A stretch of DNA of 54,918 bases, from assembly GCA_017937385.1 (NCBI GenBank), contig JAGBDR010000053.1, forward strand, positions 1 through 54,918. Reading direction: 5' to 3'. Made by a program: the position numbers and the translations under genes. The DNA is from Parabacteroides sp. Its GTDB lineage: Bacteria; Bacteroidota; Bacteroidia; Bacteroidales; Tannerellaceae. This document shows positions 9,073 to 17,260 of the stretch, one piece after another. The notes below the pieces were generated by a model. The model worked only from the letters and a program-made list of their open reading frames with translations, was not told where the DNA came from and did not search any database. Positions within the stretch are counted from its first letter, which is position 1. Each line of letters starts with the position of its first letter.

Positions 9073-9165
9073 AGTTTATTAATAAATATTACCCTTGCGT
9101 ATAATTTGAATTAAATGGGGTAGAAAACCGAATTTTACGGGGTAGTAGTTTCGATTTGGACCAAT
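9073..9165 (+). repeat. 93-bp dispersed repeat, copy A (upstream of glutamine synthetase)
   Basis: This block aligns without gaps to 42376-42468 with 14 mismatches in 93 bp by eye (about 85% identity). It contains two GGGGTAG boxes (9117-9123 and 9139-9145) spaced 22 bp apart, each followed by a C(G/C)AATT or CGATTT-like tail. It ends 30 bp before the -7 box of the glutamine synthetase gene, so it could be a regulator-binding region or a mobile-element remnant. Confidence 0.75.
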
Positions 9166-9194
9166 AAGCATCATTTATAAATCTCGTTTTTATG

Positions 9195-9202
9195 TATCTT
9201 TG
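9195..9202 (+). promoter_or_regulatory. -7 box of the glutamine synthetase gene
   Basis: TATCTTTG matches TAnnTTTG and lies 28 bp before the ATG at 9231, supporting that start. Confidence 0.6.
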
Positions 9203-9230
9203 CAGCCGGTATAACATAAAAACAATCTGT

Positions 9231-11423
9231 ATGTCAATCTCACGCTTCAATGCAGTGGAGAAAGCATCCAACCGAAAGGCCGTGGAAGCCCTTACTCCCA
9301 ATCAGAAAGTATCCGAATATTACGGTGAGAACGTCTTTAACCGAAAGGCGATGCAAAAGTATCTCTCCAAAGAGACCTACAAAGCCCTGACTCATGCGAT
9401 CGACAACGGAACTCCTATCGACCGCGAAATCGCCAATCATGTGGCAGCAGGCATGCGCATGTGGGCACTGGAAAAAGGCGTCACCCACTACACGCACTGG
9501 TTCCAGCCGCTCACCGACGGGACCGCCGAGAAGCACGACGCTTTTGTCGAGCATGACGGAGGCGGCGGCATGATCGAAGAGTTCAGCGGCAAGCTGCTCG
9601 TCCAACAGGAGCCGGACGCCTCCAGCTTCCCCAACGGCGGATTGCGCAACACGTTTGAAGCCCGCGGCTATTCAGCCTGGGATCCCTCCTCTCCTGCGTT
9701 TATCGTAGACGACACGCTGTGTATCCCGACCGTATTCATCGCCTATACCGGTGAAGCATTGGACTACAAGACTCCGCTGATCCGTTCCATCGAAGCCCTG
9801 AACAAGGCGGCCAAGGAGGTCTGCCACTATTTCAACGAGGATGTCAACAAGGTCATCACCTATTTGGGATGGGAACAGGAATATTTCTTAGTAGACGAAG
9901 ACCTCTATTCCGCCCGGCCGGACCTGTCGCTGACGGAACGGACCCTCTTAGGACATGAAAGTGCCAAGAACCAGCAATTGGACGACCACTATTTCGGTGC
10001 CATCCCATCCCGCGTACAGGAGTTCATGAAAGATCTGGAAACAGAATGCTACAAGTTGGGTATTCCGGTCAAGACACGCCATAACGAGGTGGCCCCGAAT
10101 CAATTCGAGCTGGCGCCTATTTATGAGGAATGCAACCTCGCCAACGACCACAACCAACTCTTGATGTCGGTGATGAAACGGGTTGCCCGCCACCATAACT
10201 TCCGGGTGTTGCTCCACGAAAAACCGTTTATGGGTGTGAACGGCTCCGGCAAGCACTGCAACTGGTCGATGGGAACCGATACGGGCATCAACCTCTTCTC
10301 GCCGGGAAAAGACCGGGAAGACAACCTGCGTTTCATCACATTCGTGGTCAACTCGCTGATGGCCGTCTATAAATACAACGCTTTGCTGAAAGCCAGCATA
10401 GCTTCGGCCACCAACGCTCACCGTTTAGGAGCCAACGAAGCGCCTCCCGCCATCATCTCTTCTTTCTTGGGGACACAGATATCCGAGATCTTAGACAAAT
10501 TCGAGAACTGTTCCATCGAGGATGCCATCGAGGTGGACGACAAGAAACGCCTGCACTTGGGCTTCGGGCAAATTCCGGAGTTGTTGTTGGACAATACGGA
10601 CCGCAACCGTACCTCTCCTTTTGCCTTCACCGGAAACCGTTTCGAATTCCGTGCTTTGGGATCGTCGGCCAACTGCGGCTCAGCCATGTTGGCACTGAAC
10701 TCCGCCGTCGCCTACCAGCTCCGCCAGTTCAAACAAGATGTCGAGGCCCTGCGTGCCGAAGGGAAGAGCAAGGAGGCTGCCATCTTCGAAGTACTGAAAG
10801 CCTACATCAAAGAATCCAAGCCGATCCGCTTCGACGGAAACGGGTATGGCGACGAATGGAAAGAAGAAGCGGCCCGCCGCGGACTGGACTGCGAGAACAG
10901 CGTCCCGTTGCAATACGATGCCTACCTGAAACCGGAAGTCATCCGGATGTTCAAGGAAACCGGCGTATTGAGCGAAAAGGAACTGGAAGCCCGCAACGAA
11001 GTGAAATGGGAAATCTATATTAAAAAGGTACAGATCGAAGCCCGCGTCCTCGGCGACCTTTCGCTCAACCATATCATTCCGGTTGCCGTCCGTTACCAGT
11101 CACTGTTGTTGGACAACATCGCCAAGCTGAAAGAGACATTCGGCGGATACCCGGAATACGACGATATGTCGGAAGAGCCCCGTCGCTTAGTCCGTAAGAT
11201 CGCCGGACATATCTGTTCCGTCACCCGCATGGTAGACGAAATGGTGGAAGCCCGTAAAAAAGCCAACCGCATCACGGATCTGCGCACCAAAGCGATTGCC
11301 TACCACGACACCGTCGCTCCCTACCTGGACGAAATCCGCAGCCATATCGACGATTTGGAACTGATGGTAGACAACCAGATGTGGCCGTTGCCCAAATACC
11401 GGGAACTGCTCTTCATCCGGTAA
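9231..11423 (+). CDS. glnN: Type III glutamine synthetase (GSIII)
   Basis: This 730-residue enzyme condenses ammonia and glutamate with ATP hydrolysis to make glutamine. The length (about 730 residues against about 450 for GSI) and the N-terminal domain (MSISRFNAVEKASNRK..., then GMRMWALEKGVTHYTHWFQPL) identify the GSIII class typical of Bacteroidetes. The catalytic motifs include WEQEYFLVD, PVKTRHNEVAPNQFELAP, KPFMGVNGSGKHCNWSMGTD and NRTSPFAFTGNRFEFRALGSS. The ATG at 9231 is chosen because the frame upstream runs through the -7 box. Nitrogen control is likely, and the repeat at 9073-9165 is a candidate site. Confidence 0.96.
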   Translation: MSISRFNAVEKASNRKAVEALTPNQKVSEYYGENVFNRKAMQKYLSKETYKALTHAIDNGTPIDREIANHVAAGMRMWALEKGVTHYTHWFQPLTDGTAEKHDAFVEHDGGGGMIEEFSGKLLVQQEPDASSFPNGGLRNTFEARGYSAWDPSSPAFIVDDTLCIPTVFIAYTGEALDYKTPLIRSIEALNKAAKEVCHYFNEDVNKVITYLGWEQEYFLVDEDLYSARPDLSLTERTLLGHESAKNQQLDDHYFGAIPSRVQEFMKDLETECYKLGIPVKTRHNEVAPNQFELAPIYEECNLANDHNQLLMSVMKRVARHHNFRVLLHEKPFMGVNGSGKHCNWSMGTDTGINLFSPGKDREDNLRFITFVVNSLMAVYKYNALLKASIASATNAHRLGANEAPPAIISSFLGTQISEILDKFENCSIEDAIEVDDKKRLHLGFGQIPELLLDNTDRNRTSPFAFTGNRFEFRALGSSANCGSAMLALNSAVAYQLRQFKQDVEALRAEGKSKEAAIFEVLKAYIKESKPIRFDGNGYGDEWKEEAARRGLDCENSVPLQYDAYLKPEVIRMFKETGVLSEKELEARNEVKWEIYIKKVQIEARVLGDLSLNHIIPVAVRYQSLLLDNIAKLKETFGGYPEYDDMSEEPRRLVRKIAGHICSVTRMVDEMVEARKKANRITDLRTKAIAYHDTVAPYLDEIRSHIDDLELMVDNQMWPLPKYRELLFIR

Positions 11424-11460
11424 CGTTCCTCCACCATCCCTTTTGGGCATAAAACCGTTC

Positions 11461-11522
11461 AACCTTTCATCCGTAACCTCTTACCAAATTCCAAACAGGT
11501 TACAGGTGAAAGGTTGTTTTTT
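11461..11522 (+). terminator. Terminator of the glutamine synthetase gene
   Basis: AACCTTTCATCCGTAACCT (11461-11479) pairs with AGGTTACAGGTGAAAGGTT (11497-11515) and is followed by GTTTTTTG. This is a long stem with a T-run. Confidence 0.85.
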
Positions 11523-11610
11523 GCCTGCACTTTCCTCACTTTCTCTTCAAAAAAACAGATAAAATTAAATCAAAAAGCCTTTTCAACAGTCCGATTCCCT
11601 TCCGTAACCA

Positions 11611-11917
11611 AGTTCTCGTAGGACTCAGGTGAAAACGGGAATGAGAAAACGTTTGAAAGTCTATTTTTACCCGTTTTAAACAAATCTTACTTACTGAAAC
11701 TTATAATTTGTTATTTCCGTTGCAAATATAAAGAATATATTTAATATGATGCGTTTTGTGTGAAAAAAAACTTTAGTTGCTGTGTAAAATATCATTTTGT
11801 TACTAAAATGCGGGTTTTGCGTTTACTTTGTTTGATTTAAGAGTGTAACTGTACAATTCTATGATTTCCGAATATCCAATTTGTTATGTGATTTAAAACC
11901 TGAGTCCTACGAGAACT
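11611..11917. promoter_or_regulatory. Candidate invertible promoter segment upstream of SusC/SusD
   Basis: A perfect 20-bp inverted repeat, AGTTCTCGTAGGACTCAGGT at 11611-11630 and its reverse complement at 11898-11917, encloses 267 bp of AT-rich sequence immediately before a SusC gene. The segment carries a perfect -7 box TATATTTG on the minus strand (11723-11730) that points away from SusC, and a weaker TTACTTTG (11823-11830) pointing towards it. This is the architecture of the recombinase-switched promoters known for Bacteroidales surface loci. No invertase gene lies in the window. If correct, the assembly may show the OFF orientation. Confidence 0.75.
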
Positions 11918-11973
11918 ACGTTACTTATAAGAGATACGAATTTATTTATACATTAATTTAATACAAAGTGTCT

Positions 11974-14900
11974 ATGAAACGAGTATTTTTTCTTATGTTG
12001 TGTTTGGTAACAAGCATGAACATAGTATTGGCTCAGAATCGCAAAATCACTGGAACGGTTATTTCAGCGGAAGACAATGAGCCGGTAATCGGAGCGGCAG
12101 TAGTCGTAAGAGGAACCCAAATCGGTATCGTAACCGATGTGGACGGCGTTTTCAGCTTAGAAGTGCCTTCCTCTGCCAAAACATTAGTAATCTCCTATTT
12201 AGGTATGAAGACGCAGGAAGTGGTCATCAAAGACGGACTGAAAATCATCCTGGAATCCGATTCCCAAAGCCTGGACGAAGTCGTAGTAACCGCCATGGGA
12301 TTAAATCGCGAGAAAAAATCATTAGGATATGCGATCCAGGAGGTAAAAGCGGACGAGTTGACGAAAGCGGGAAGTTCATCTATCACAAGTTCGTTGAGCG
12401 GAAAAGTCGCCGGAGTACAAGTAAACCAGTTCGGTGGATCGGTCGGTGCATCTTCTCGCATATCCGTACGTGGTAACTCATCTTTGAGCGCAGACCAGCA
12501 GCCGTTGATCGTAGTAGATGGTGTGCCCATTGCAAACGACACACAACGTTCAGGAGATAACGCCTACAACGGTGTCGACTATGGTTCTGGTCTGAACGAC
12601 ATTAACCCGGAAGACATCGAGTCGATCTCTGTACTGAAAGGAGGTTCAGCCGCACTGTACGGTATGCGTGCCGGTAATGGAGTAATCCTGATTACAACCA
12701 AATCTGGAAAAAGTTCAAACGGCGTAACCATTTCTTACGACATGAATGTAACAATGGACCGAGTAGCCAATCTCCCCAGATTCCAGAATTCGTATGGTCA
12801 AGGATTGTATGGTGAAGAATACTACTGGAAATATGGCGATCATTCCGATTTAAGCTATCAGGATTATGCCGTCAAATACGGTTATGATTACAATACGGGA
12901 GTAGGACAAGAAGATATGTCATGGGGACCTCGTCTGGACGCAGGATTAAAAATCAGCCAGTTCGACAGCAATGGCGAATATGTCGACTGGGTTTCCCGGC
13001 CAAACAACGTGAAAGATTTCTTCCAAACCGGTTTGACCATGAACCATGTCGTGTCCATACAAGCCAAAGGCGAAAAGGCGACTACACGTGCTTCACTTTC
13101 CTACCGTGACCAAAAAGGGACCATCCCCAACACGGACCAAAAGAAATACTCCGGTCAGGTGAATACGGAGATGAAACTAAACAAATACATCACGTTCAAT
13201 CTTTCAGCCAATTATACCCGTACCGAAAGTGACAACTTGGTCGGCCAAGGTTACGGAAGCAACAACCCGGTCGTTTCATTGGTAACATGGGCCGGCCGTC
13301 AGGTCAACATGAAATCTTTGAAAGAAAATTGGGCACAGAAAGATGCAGCCGGAAACTACACCTACTATAACTGGATTGACCAGTGGCACGTGAATCCTTA
13401 CTTTACGGTAAATGAAAACACGAACAGCTATCAGCGTGACCGTATTTTTGCAAAGTCTTCTTTGTTCTATCAGCCGTTTGAATGGTTGAAGTTTGAAGGA
13501 CGTATCGGTATGGATTATTACAATGCCAAGACGTTCGAACGCCATTATTATGACCGTGGCGACTATCCTGACGGTGCGTTCTTCCAGCGCAACACATCCA
13601 ACACAGAGTTGAATGCCGACATTATCGGTACAATCAACAAAAACTTCGGTGATTTCAACCTGAGCGGTGTCGTAGGTGCCAACTACCGTGATTTGAACTA
13701 CGAAACCCATCAACTTGGAGCCAGTGCTCTGACCGTTCGGGGCGTTTATACATTAGCAAATGCATCCGGTGCCGTAACAGCCAATATGGACCATAGCCAC
13801 ATCCGTTCGAATTCCGTATATGCCAACGCTTCTTTAGGTTGGAAAAACCAATTGTATATGGATGTCAGTGCCCGTAATGACTGGAGTTCTACCATCCGCG
13901 AAGCGTTTTTCTACCCGTCTATCAGCTTGAGCTGGATTCCGACCGCTTCATTCGAGAACTTACAGAATGATGTATTGACTTTCTGGAAGTTGCGTGGAGG
14001 TATTGCTCAGATTGGTTCGGCTACATCAGCCTACCGTAACAACTATTACTACTATGCGGAAAGCAATTCATTCAACGGTGTCTCACAGATGTACAAGAGT
14101 TTCGGTTATCCTAACTACAATTTGAAACCGGAAAGTATCACAACCTGGGAAATCGGTACGGAAGTCGGCCTGTTCGATGATCGTCTGCATTTCGATTTGG
14201 CCTACTACCAGAAACAGACCAAAGATCAGATTTTATCTGTATCGACTTCCAACGTAGTCGGTTTTGGTTCCATGCTGGTCAATGCAGGACGGATTGACAA
14301 CAAGGGTGTCGAACTTCAGGTAAGAGGCGACATCATCCGTAGTAAGAAAGACGGTTTCAATTGGAGCTCGACATTAAACTTTGCCAAAGACAGAAGCAAG
14401 GTTGTAGAACTGTATAATGATCCGGAAACAGGTAAAACTTTATTGGATACGTATGGATTAGGTTGGACTTGGGGTATCGCGACTCAAGCGAAAGTCGGTG
14501 AAAAATGGGGTGCTTTGGTTGCTGACGGATTCAAGCGTATAAGCCAGGATGATGTGACAGCCGGAACTGCGACAGCCGACCAAATCGGTGCGATCAAATT
14601 GCTTTCAAACGGAGCTTTGGACGCTGAAGCTTCCAAAGTGATCGGTAACGTGACTCCCGACTTCATGATGGGATGGCGCCATGACTTCACATATAAAAAT
14701 TTCGGTTTCGGCTTCTTGCTTGACTTGCGTATCGGTGGTGACATCTGGTCACAGACTATGTCTCACTCTTACCAGACTGGTGTGGCAAAAGTAACAGCCG
14801 AGAACGGAATCCGCGAACGGCCTATCATTGCAGGTAAAGACGTTTTGACAAACGAACGTTTCGTTATGCCGGATGCCAACGGGCATTATGTAGAAAACAC

Positions 14901-15225
14901 GATTGAAACCGATGCCTTTTCCTGGTTTAATGGAAACAACGTAGCGGAAATGTATGTTTTTGACGGTTCGTTCCTGAAACTGCGCGAAGTTTATCTCTCG
15001 TATGATGTTCCGAAATCTATCTTAAACAAGACGAAGTATTTCAATCGTGCGACAATCTCATTGATCGGAAACAATTTGGCTTTGCTTTGGGTACACTCTT
15101 CCAATACATTGCGTATCGATCCGGAATCGGGTGGTGTAGCAAGTGACAGCCGCGGTGTCGGTCTGGAACAGTCTTCAACTCCGGGTTCACGCAGTTTCGG
15201 TCTTAAGTTAGGTTTGACATTTTAA
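11974..15225 (+). CDS. SusC/RagA-family TonB-linked outer-membrane transporter
   Basis: This protein of about 1083 residues imports a ligand captured by its SusD partner across the outer membrane. It has a signal peptide (MKRVFFLMLCLVTSMNIVLAQ), a carboxypeptidase-regulatory-like domain (GTVISAEDNEPVIGAAVVV), the SusC signature LDEVVVTAMGLNREKKSLGY near residue 105, a plug domain (ISVRGNSSL, LIVVDGVP, INPEDIESISVLKGGSAALYG) and a long barrel ending in SFGLKLGLTF. It lacks an STN domain, so FecIR-type signalling is unlikely; control probably comes from the candidate invertible promoter. The ATG at 11974 is preferred to the GTG two codons earlier. SusD follows after 18 bp. The ligand is unknown. 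Confidence 0.95.
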   Translation: MKRVFFLMLCLVTSMNIVLAQNRKITGTVISAEDNEPVIGAAVVVRGTQIGIVTDVDGVFSLEVPSSAKTLVISYLGMKTQEVVIKDGLKIILESDSQSLDEVVVTAMGLNREKKSLGYAIQEVKADELTKAGSSSITSSLSGKVAGVQVNQFGGSVGASSRISVRGNSSLSADQQPLIVVDGVPIANDTQRSGDNAYNGVDYGSGLNDINPEDIESISVLKGGSAALYGMRAGNGVILITTKSGKSSNGVTISYDMNVTMDRVANLPRFQNSYGQGLYGEEYYWKYGDHSDLSYQDYAVKYGYDYNTGVGQEDMSWGPRLDAGLKISQFDSNGEYVDWVSRPNNVKDFFQTGLTMNHVVSIQAKGEKATTRASLSYRDQKGTIPNTDQKKYSGQVNTEMKLNKYITFNLSANYTRTESDNLVGQGYGSNNPVVSLVTWAGRQVNMKSLKENWAQKDAAGNYTYYNWIDQWHVNPYFTVNENTNSYQRDRIFAKSSLFYQPFEWLKFEGRIGMDYYNAKTFERHYYDRGDYPDGAFFQRNTSNTELNADIIGTINKNFGDFNLSGVVGANYRDLNYETHQLGASALTVRGVYTLANASGAVTANMDHSHIRSNSVYANASLGWKNQLYMDVSARNDWSSTIREAFFYPSISLSWIPTASFENLQNDVLTFWKLRGGIAQIGSATSAYRNNYYYYAESNSFNGVSQMYKSFGYPNYNLKPESITTWEIGTEVGLFDDRLHFDLAYYQKQTKDQILSVSTSNVVGFGSMLVNAGRIDNKGVELQVRGDIIRSKKDGFNWSSTLNFAKDRSKVVELYNDPETGKTLLDTYGLGWTWGIATQAKVGEKWGALVADGFKRISQDDVTAGTATADQIGAIKLLSNGALDAEASKVIGNVTPDFMMGWRHDFTYKNFGFGFLLDLRIGGDIWSQTMSHSYQTGVAKVTAENGIRERPIIAGKDVLTNERFVMPDANGHYVENTIETDAFSWFNGNNVAEMYVFDGSFLKLREVYLSYDVPKSILNKTKYFNRATISLIGNNLALLWVHSSNTLRIDPESGGVASDSRGVGLEQSSTPGSRSFGLKLGLTF

Positions 15226-15243
15226 CCAGTAAATTATCAAGTT

Positions 15244-16743
15244 ATGAGCAATAAATATAAAATTTGGGCAGTATCGCTTGCAGCGATGGTTGCCACGGGA
15301 TGTACAGGATCCTTTGAAGAAATAAATACGGATCCAGACGCATATAGCAAAGTTCCTTACACGAATATGCTGGCAAATGTATTGCGTAGAACGGCCGATC
15401 AGTATGGTGGCGACTTAGACATCGCGCAATGGGCCGGTTATGTATCGGAAGTCCAGTATCTGAATAATTACGGAGGTTACATCCCTTCCAACAACACGTA
15501 TGGAAACCGCTGGTATCAAACCTATTGGGGGCATACGCAGCTGCAAGACATCCTGGATCAGACGGAAGCAGAACCGGAAGGAAATAAAAACATGCGAAAT
15601 GTTTGTACGCTTATGCAAAGCTACCTGATTCTGATGTGTACGGATTGTTTCGGCGACATTCCTTATTCTGAAGCGTTTAAAGGAGCTCCGGAAGCTGGTG
15701 GTATCCTGAAAGCTTCTTATGATGCGCAATCGGACATCTACCCGAAAATCCTGGCAAACCTGAAAACGGTGGCTGACAGTTGGGCGGACGGTTTGGGCAG
15801 CGATGCACTGGGCGATGGTGATTTCTTGTATGGAGGAAATGTAGCAAAATGGCAGAAATTCTGCAATTCTTTACGTTTGCGCGTTGCTATGCGTATATCA
15901 GGTGTTTATCCGGCATCCCAAAGCATCGTTGAAGAAATACTCACGAACCCATCCCGGTATCCATATATCACCGAATGCAAAGACAATGCTTATTTCTGGT
16001 GGCAAGGCTCCGGTGATTATTTCGAACGTTATTACAGCAACTTCAGAACACGTGATGACGACGGTATGGCTGAAATCTTTATCGATCATCTGAAAAAGAT
16101 GGAAGATCCCCGCTTGGCAGTTGTAGCAAAACCGGCAAAGAACGACGGGGAATACCGCGGATTTGAAAACGGTGCCGCCGCCGCTCCTGCATCGATCCAC
16201 GATATCTCGCGCATCGGAGTCAAATATCGTGAAGATCCGGCCGGTTTCTCACCTTTCTACCGGGCATGTGAAAACTATTTCATCATGGCAGAAGCAGCTC
16301 TGAACGGCTGGAATGTTCCGATGAGCGCGGAAGAAGCATATGAACAAGGTGTACGTCTTTCTATGGAAGACAACGATCTGGATGCTGCTACGGCTGACGC
16401 CTATTTAGCCGGAAAAGGTAAGTGGGATGGAACCAAAGACCGTTTGTATTTCGAATGGTGGGTTGCCCTGTTCAAGCAGAACATCGAGGCTTGGTCGTTG
16501 TATCGCAGAACCGGCTATCCGACTTATATTCACACTGCCAAAGCAGCCGACGGAGTCACTCCGCAATATCCAGGTGCCCGTTCTACCTATAAAGGTATAC
16601 ACAACGATGTTCCGTTCCGTTTCCCTTATCCACAGAACGAATACTTGTATAACGAAGCAAATGTAAGAGCCGCAGCAGAAGGCATCCAAGACTATGTCTG
16701 GGGCAAACAGATGTGGTGGGACAAGCGTACAGATGTGAAATAA
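15244..16743 (+). CDS. SusD/RagB-family surface lipoprotein
   Basis: This 499-residue lipoprotein has a signal peptide with a lipobox (LAAMVATGC, Cys about residue 20) followed by GSFEEINTDPD. The TPR-like helices of the SusD fold are suggested by MQSYLILMCTDCFGDIPYSEAFKGAPE and by FYRACENYFIMAEAALNGWNV. The overall pattern is that of the SusD-like_2 subgroup, which caps the SusC pore. It is co-transcribed with SusC and ends in a strong terminator. No glycoside hydrolase gene follows in the same direction, so this pair may serve a non-glycan ligand. Confidence 0.92.
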   Translation: MSNKYKIWAVSLAAMVATGCTGSFEEINTDPDAYSKVPYTNMLANVLRRTADQYGGDLDIAQWAGYVSEVQYLNNYGGYIPSNNTYGNRWYQTYWGHTQLQDILDQTEAEPEGNKNMRNVCTLMQSYLILMCTDCFGDIPYSEAFKGAPEAGGILKASYDAQSDIYPKILANLKTVADSWADGLGSDALGDGDFLYGGNVAKWQKFCNSLRLRVAMRISGVYPASQSIVEEILTNPSRYPYITECKDNAYFWWQGSGDYFERYYSNFRTRDDDGMAEIFIDHLKKMEDPRLAVVAKPAKNDGEYRGFENGAAAAPASIHDISRIGVKYREDPAGFSPFYRACENYFIMAEAALNGWNVPMSAEEAYEQGVRLSMEDNDLDAATADAYLAGKGKWDGTKDRLYFEWWVALFKQNIEAWSLYRRTGYPTYIHTAKAADGVTPQYPGARSTYKGIHNDVPFRFPYPQNEYLYNEANVRAAAEGIQDYVWGKQMWWDKRTDVK

Positions 16744-16815
16744 GAACATACGCAATATCACTATTTTTAGGGTTACACATTTTTAGGAAAGACACACTAA
16801 TTGTGAATCCACTTC

Positions 16816-16851
16816 AAGATGGCGGCTTGCGAAAGTCGCCATCTTTCTTTT
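16816..16851 (+). terminator. Terminator of the SusC/SusD operon
   Basis: AAGATGGCGGCTT pairs with AAGTCGCCATCTT around a GCGA loop (one G-U pair) and is followed by TCTTTTAAT. It marks the left edge of the AT-rich RiPP island. Confidence 0.85.
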
Positions 16852-16925
16852 AATCATACGTTCTATTGTTTAAGTTTATAAAAGCAATATTTTTTCAATA
16901 ATATGTTTTTTAACATGGCAAAAAA

Positions 16926-16957
16926 TTTGCTTATACAAAACAAGAATCATAAATTTG
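16926..16957 (+). promoter_or_regulatory. Promoter of the RiPP cluster
   Basis: TTTG (16926-16929), a 20-bp spacer and TAAATTTG (16950-16957) fit the Bacteroidetes consensus TTTG-N19/21-TAnnTTTG exactly. The 5' leader to the precursor ATG at 17013 would be about 50 nt. Confidence 0.75.
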
Positions 16958-17012
16958 AAAAATTAGACATTGATTTGTGTAATAGATTGTTTAACTTAAA
17001 AAATTAACACTT

Positions 17013-17162
17013 ATGGATTTTGAGGAAAAGGATCTCGTACAGATTCTAAATGATGCAGAAATGCTGACACAAGAAGAAATGCATGAAGTGGTAGGTGGTG
17101 CAGATCCTCCTCCATGTTCAGCCTGTTGTACTGCATATAATGGTGGTATCAACAAAGATTGA
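17013..17162 (+). CDS. RiPP precursor peptide with double-glycine leader
   Basis: This 49-codon gene starts at an ATG 55 bp after a consensus promoter and ends in TGA at 17160-17162. The N-terminal 29 residues (MDFEEKDLVQ..., then LTQEEMHEVVGG) form an acidic helical leader ending in Val-Gly-Gly, the cleavage site of C39 exporter peptidases. The predicted core is ADPPPCSACCTAYNGGINKD, with three Cys in a CxxCC arrangement after a triple proline. It is followed by a radical SAM/SPASM maturase and a C39 ABC exporter, which is the context of GG-type Bacteroidales natural-product precursors. The product's chemistry (for example a thioether bridge) and its activity are unknown. Its short length makes it easy to miss. 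Confidence 0.88.
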   Translation: MDFEEKDLVQILNDAEMLTQEEMHEVVGGADPPPCSACCTAYNGGINKD

Positions 17163-17170
17163 TGAAATGT

Positions 17171-17218
17171 AAACTCCAAATGGGGAAAGTACTTTTTAAA
17201 TGCTCCCATTTGGAGTTT
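17171..17218 (+). promoter_or_regulatory. Intercistronic hairpin after the precursor gene
   Basis: AAACTCCAAATGGG (17171-17184) and its exact complement CCCATTTGGAGTTT (17205-17218) form a 14-bp stem 8 nt after the precursor stop. No T-run follows. It probably protects or partly terminates the short precursor transcript so that the precursor is made in excess of the maturase. Confidence 0.75.
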
Positions 17219-17260
17219 AGATACAATCTTAATACTAATACAAATACAAATTTAATTAAT

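Noticed and set aside
11461-11515. Inverted repeat after glutamine synthetase as part of the invertible segment
   Set aside because: It has a T-run and different arm sequence, so it is a separate intrinsic terminator.
17159-17260. Upstream in-frame start of the radical SAM gene
   Set aside because: It would translate through the 14-bp hairpin and overlap the precursor stop; the family-like N-terminus starts at 17261.
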